DNA of 64,000 bases from Nitrobacter sp963807355 (GTDB lineage: Bacteria; Pseudomonadota; Alphaproteobacteria; Rhizobiales; Xanthobacteraceae): the NCBI GenBank assembly GCA_963807355.1, contig CAWEBX010000024.1:43558-107557 (forward strand), read 5' to 3'. Shown piece after piece: positions 60,790 through 64,000 of the stretch. The notes under the pieces are model-generated. The model had not been told where the DNA came from. It saw only the letters and a list, made by a program, of their open reading frames with translations, and made no database searches. The translations under genes and the position numbers were made by a program. Positions within the stretch are counted from its first letter, which is position 1, and each line of letters opens with the position of its first letter.

Positions 60790-62523
60790 ACTCGCGGCCA
60801 TCATTTCTGGCTTCCGGGTTGGAGACGATCTTGATCGGCAGGCGCCGGGACACGCTGCAGCAACTGGCCGAGCACGGCGTCCTTCGGACCGAGCGCCTGC
60901 TGCGGCCGTCCTTCAGTGCCAACCCGGTCGACCGCCTTGATCCCGATCGGCCGGTGCGCCACGACGATCACGATGGCGCCGCGTGCGCGCGCCGAGCGAA
61001 CCGCGCGGATCGACGCTTCATCGCCTTCGCTGTCAAGATTGGAGTTCGGCTCGTCGAGCACGATCAGGAAGGGATCGCGGTAGCGCCCGCGCAGCTCCAC
61101 GCGCTACGGGTTGCCCGGCCGACAGCGCCAGTACCCTGCTCGCCGATCTGGTGGCGTCAATCGCATGCTTGACCATCAGGTCGTGACGCCGGCTTCCTTG
61201 CGGCAGCGATGATCGCGTCGGACTTGGCGTCGGGATCGAAGCGGCAGGTTCGGGGCCACTGTAGCCGCGAACAATTCGACGTCCTGCGGCAGATAGCCGA
61301 TGTGACGGCCGATCACGTCGGACGACCACTGGTCGAGCGCCGCGCCTCGAGCCGCACCTTGCGACGGACGGCACGAGCAGACACCGACCAGCCCGCGCAC
61401 CAGCGACGACTTGCCTGAGCCGCTCGGCCCAAGGACGCCGACGCGCTGCCGGCCTCGACGGCGAAGGTGACTTCCTGCACGATCACCCGTTGTTCGCCGG
61501 GCGCCACGATCGAGACGCCCTCGACCGACAGCCGCTTCGACGGAACTTCTGCGGCAACGTCTGCGTATCGACGGCGGCATCTGGCGGAGCAACGGGTTGA
61601 GGCGATGACAGCTCTGGCGCCGGCAACGGACCTTTCCAGTGCGCAATGGCGAGATCGACCGGCGCCAGCGCCCGCGCACTGAGGATTGAACCCGCGATGA
61701 TGATGCCGGCTGAGGCTTCCTGGTGGATGACGAGATAGGCGCCCGACCGCGAGCACGGCGGATTGCAGCATCATGCGCAATACCTTGGCGACGGCGCCCA
61801 GCCCTCCGGCAAAGATCGCTTGGCGCGCCATCGCGCCGCTGATAGCTTCCGTTGGCCTCGCTCCAGCGCTTGGTGAGGCGCCCGACATGCCCATCGCGAC
61901 GCAGCACTTCGGCGTTGCGCGGCTGGTGGCGGCCGAATCGTTGCGCGCGCGGCCAGCGTCATGCCCTTAGGGCCGGTGCGCGACAGAACTCCGTGACCAG
62001 GTCGAGCGCCACGAGGATGATGGGCGCCGACCAGGGCAGTGACGCCGATCAGCCAGTGGAACGCAAACAGATCGCAAGGTAAACGGCAGCCACGGCAGAT
62101 CGAAGACGCACCCGGCCCCATGCCGCCGAGGAACGAGCGCACGTTGTCGAGATCGCGCAGCGGCTGCAGTCCTTCGCTGCGGCTGGCCGTGACGAGTCAG
62201 CGGCAGGCGAACGGACGGTGTTAAACACACGGGGATTGATGGCTTGTCGAGCGAGGTGCCGATACGGCCGAGGATGCGTCCGCGGATCAGGACCAAGACC
62301 GCCCTGCGCGATGTAGACGGGCCGCCGCAAGCATGACGAGGCCGATCAGGGTCGGCACGCTCGGCTCGGCAGCACCGGTCGTAGACCTCCAGCATGAAAA
62401 TCGAGCCGGTGAGGTACAACAGGTTGATCATGCAACTCATGACGCCGACGCCGACGGAGGCGTGCGGCACGCGCAACGCCTCCACGAGTGTCGGCACGCC
62501 GGAGACTGGAGCGGCTGGGCCAT
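60790..62523 (-). pseudogene. Type I secretion ABC exporter (PrtD-type), heavily frameshifted
   Basis: The probable start is ATG 62523 (MAQPLQS). Membrane-domain blocks include VMSCMINLLYLTGSIFMLEV and YDR, GVFDLPWLPF-like sequence near 62095, FAFHWLIGVTALVGA and ARQAIFAGGLGAVAKVLRMM. The ATPase shows GPSGSGKSSLVRGLVGV (Walker A), HIGYLPQDVELFAATVA (Q-loop), a degenerate signature ALSAGQPVARGAARAL and FLIVLDEPNSNLDSEGDEAS (Walker B), then VAHRPIGIKAVDRV (H-loop). The pieces cover a full PrtD-type exporter of about 580 residues, in at least eight frame segments. Its substrate would be the convergent RTX protein. Confidence 0.8.
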
Positions 62524-63010
62524 TATGCGTATCTCCAGTGTAGAACGTCGTCGCAAATTGCGTTCGGAAGTTCGAAGCTTGAGGCTTCCAGGCCAAAGAT
62601 CGTAAAGCCAATGCTGCAAGGACAACAATTGAAATGTTCATCGAACAACTCATTTCCTCCCTCCCATGATCTCACAGGCGTAAGACGCAGTAGCAAGGGA
62701 ATGCTTACGGTAGGTACCGAAGGATCGGTACACTTTGTCGGTTCTGCACTCCATCATCTGACCCAGCTATAAAATTTGACATTTTGCGGTGTCCGCGCCC
62801 GTCATACTGATCTATGCTAGTGGTTATGTCCTCTTTTTTTAAGGCGTTGTGACTTTGGTCCCAACCAAATCTCACTTTTCGCCTACTTGGCCTTCTCGCC
62901 CCCCAGGGCCGGGCAGCGGCGGTTGCTGTTTTCGCAAGCTGGTTGCGACTCCTCACCATCTTCCAGGTGCAGTTCGACAGTAGGAAGTCGTTTTTCGCGC
63001 GGTTTCTGCG
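62524..63010. other. 487-bp stretch upstream of the exporter, debris
   Basis: The left part is the upstream region of the exporter gene (minus strand). From about 62700 on it is unrelated debris; a minus-strand frame of 216 codons (62705-63355) is antisense to the recombinase remnant and has no protein-like features. A T-run (62826-62834) and a short AT-rich stretch are the only notable signals. Confidence 0.35.
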
Positions 63011-63581
63011 TTGCGAACAGCCGTGGGCGTTGCGGGCGAGATCGAGGAGCGAGCCCTCGTCCTTATAGGTTTTGGCGGCGTTCTGATGCCGTTCGATCTC
63101 GCGCTGGCAACGGTTCTGTTCCTCGCGCGGTGCCACATAGCGTTTGCGAAACTGGTTAGCCGCAATGTCCATTTCATCAGCGCCCTCATGGCGCACAAGG
63201 TGCCCTTCTTGGTCGCAGAGCTTGGGCCAGACGTGGACCCGTTCGTGTTGCACCTCTTTGCCGCCCTCGCAGAGAAGGAGCGCGCATTGATCAGCACCCG
63301 AACCCGGCAGGCTCTCGCGGCCTAAGGCCCGTGGTATTGGCCTAGGTAACCCCAAGCTTCACGTAGCCCGGAGGGACGGTAAAGGCTCTGAAAGCTAAGG
63401 CCGACAGGTACGCAGCAAACGTGCTGCCCATCATTCGAGAGGCACAGAAGGCTGGCGCAACAACACTAAGGGATATTGCGGCCGCGCTGAATGCCCGCGG
63501 TGTCGCAACGGCGCGTGGTGGCCGCGGGTACGCAAAGTCTGCAGGCTTGCGCGCGCTTAGGAGGACAGGGCCGCCCTGGTG
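63011..63581 (+). pseudogene. Serine recombinase (resolvase) fragment, one frameshift
   Basis: The first part encodes KLVSRNVHFISALMAHKVPF, VAELGPDVDPFVLHLFAALA and EKERALISTRTRQALAA, the end of a resolvase catalytic domain and its E helix. After a shift around 63325-63385 the DNA-binding part reads VKALKAKADRYAANVLPIIR, EAQKAGATTLRDIAAALNAR and GVATARGGRGYAKSAG, the C-terminal recombinase HTH. The N-terminus with the catalytic Ser is replaced by unrelated sequence, so it is inactive. Confidence 0.75.
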
Positions 63582-63705
63582 ATCCGCGTTAGGCGACTTG
63601 GCCCGCAGCATTAGTAGTGCAGCTGCGATGACGCGGTACGCAGCGCAATCCCGCGTATCTCTTCACTGATGGGACGATCCTAGTCCCTCCTCCGCGATTT
63701 CCTCA

Positions 63706-63924
63706 TCATTGCAAAAACTTGAAGATCACGACATTCGCGCCCCGGTCCTCGGGATGGGCTGCGAAGTGGCGAGCTTGCGCCACGTCCCTATCCTCGTCAA
63801 AGCCACATGAATCTTGATGATCTTCAGGGGACGATTTCTGCTGGCTCCGCTGCTCGATCAGGTCAATTGTTTGGGAACAAGTCTTGGATTGATGTTCTCC
63901 CTCGCCTGAAAACAATGCAAACAA
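63706..63924 (-). pseudogene. Paralogous fragment of the small phage protein at 48.3-48.7 kb
   Basis: The minus strand ends GANVVIFKFLQ and contains FDEDRDVAQARHFAAHPEDR, which shares DNA with the copy at 48600. No proper start is seen. It is one of two related remnants that flank the 49-63 kb region. Confidence 0.4.
63741..63772 (+). repeat. 32-bp direct repeat, copy 2
   Basis: Identical over 32 bases to 48600-48631. Confidence 0.8.
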
Positions 63925-64000
63925 ACCTGGTTGGGACCAGCGTGGAGTTGAAGGTTCACTTCACAAAGAACCAGGGTATACCGATCCACAAGATCGCGGC

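Noticed and set aside
62705..63355. 216-codon minus-strand ORF
   Set aside because: It is antisense to the serine recombinase remnant and has no family features.

Overview
The window reads as a piece of an alphaproteobacterial chromosome from the Bradyrhizobium/Nitrobacter/Rhodopseudomonas group (Nitrobacteraceae). The basis is the high GC, the style of the hflK-hflC-DUF2065-degP, serB/miaA and ilvB-ilvN-methyltransferase-ilvC blocks, and integrase-linked small genes of a kind I associate with Bradyrhizobium islands. The genus is inference from memory of such genomes; no database search was possible.

Layout. (1) 1-9861 is an intact housekeeping block: membrane protease modulators (hflKC), a DegP-type periplasmic protease, serB and miaA diverging from one CATG, an ilv leader peptide with attenuator, then ilvB, ilvN, a methyltransferase and ilvC. 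(2) 10.1-14.45 kb is an integrated element with an intact tyrosine integrase and decaying cargo, joined to an autotransporter barrel fragment that is itself joined to a broken IS21-type istA (to 16.4 kb). (3) 16.4-18.7 kb holds a frameshifted PLP enzyme and a small membrane protein. (4) 18824-30705 is an 11.9-kb island bounded by 35-bp direct repeats. It holds a dioxygenase, a metallophosphoesterase, IS debris, a ThuA fragment, two broken integrases, an excisionase and a decayed type II CBASS anti-phage operon (CD-NTase, Cap2, Cap3, two-TM SAVED effector). (5) 30.8-37.4 kb is intact core again: a compatible-solute ABC transporter, PPK2, a leu leader with leuA, a Spy-like protein and tRNA-Lys(CUU). 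(6) 37.4-41.4 kb is mostly debris plus a CopG/PHB-depolymerase pair. (7) 41.4-48.2 kb is a satellite-like element (integrase, excisionase, RepA-like ATPase, iteron-like repeats) ending at a 3' fragment of tRNA-Lys(UUU). (8) 48.2-49.6 kb is phage-gene debris. (9) 49.7-62.5 kb is a large surface/secretion locus: an outer-membrane porin-like gene, a giant RTX/repeat protein with seven near-identical 498-bp units, and its type I secretion adaptor and ABC exporter, all heavily frameshifted. (10) 62.5-64 kb is recombinase and phage debris.

The most striking overall signal is that the two core blocks (about 15 kb of coding sequence) contain no frameshift, whereas almost every accessory gene carries single-base indels, often in short homopolymers. 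That pattern argues for real gene decay, or for locally poor assembly of the accessory parts. In the CBASS operon the indels fuse neighbouring genes into one 770-codon ORF that looks like an E2-E1-JAB-membrane fusion but is better explained as three genes joined by 1-nt losses near each 3' end.

Functional themes: branched-chain amino acid synthesis under ribosome-mediated attenuation (ilvB and leuA leaders), envelope quality control and osmoprotection in the core; phage defence, mobility and adhesion in the accessory parts. All calls rest on reading translations and motifs by eye.
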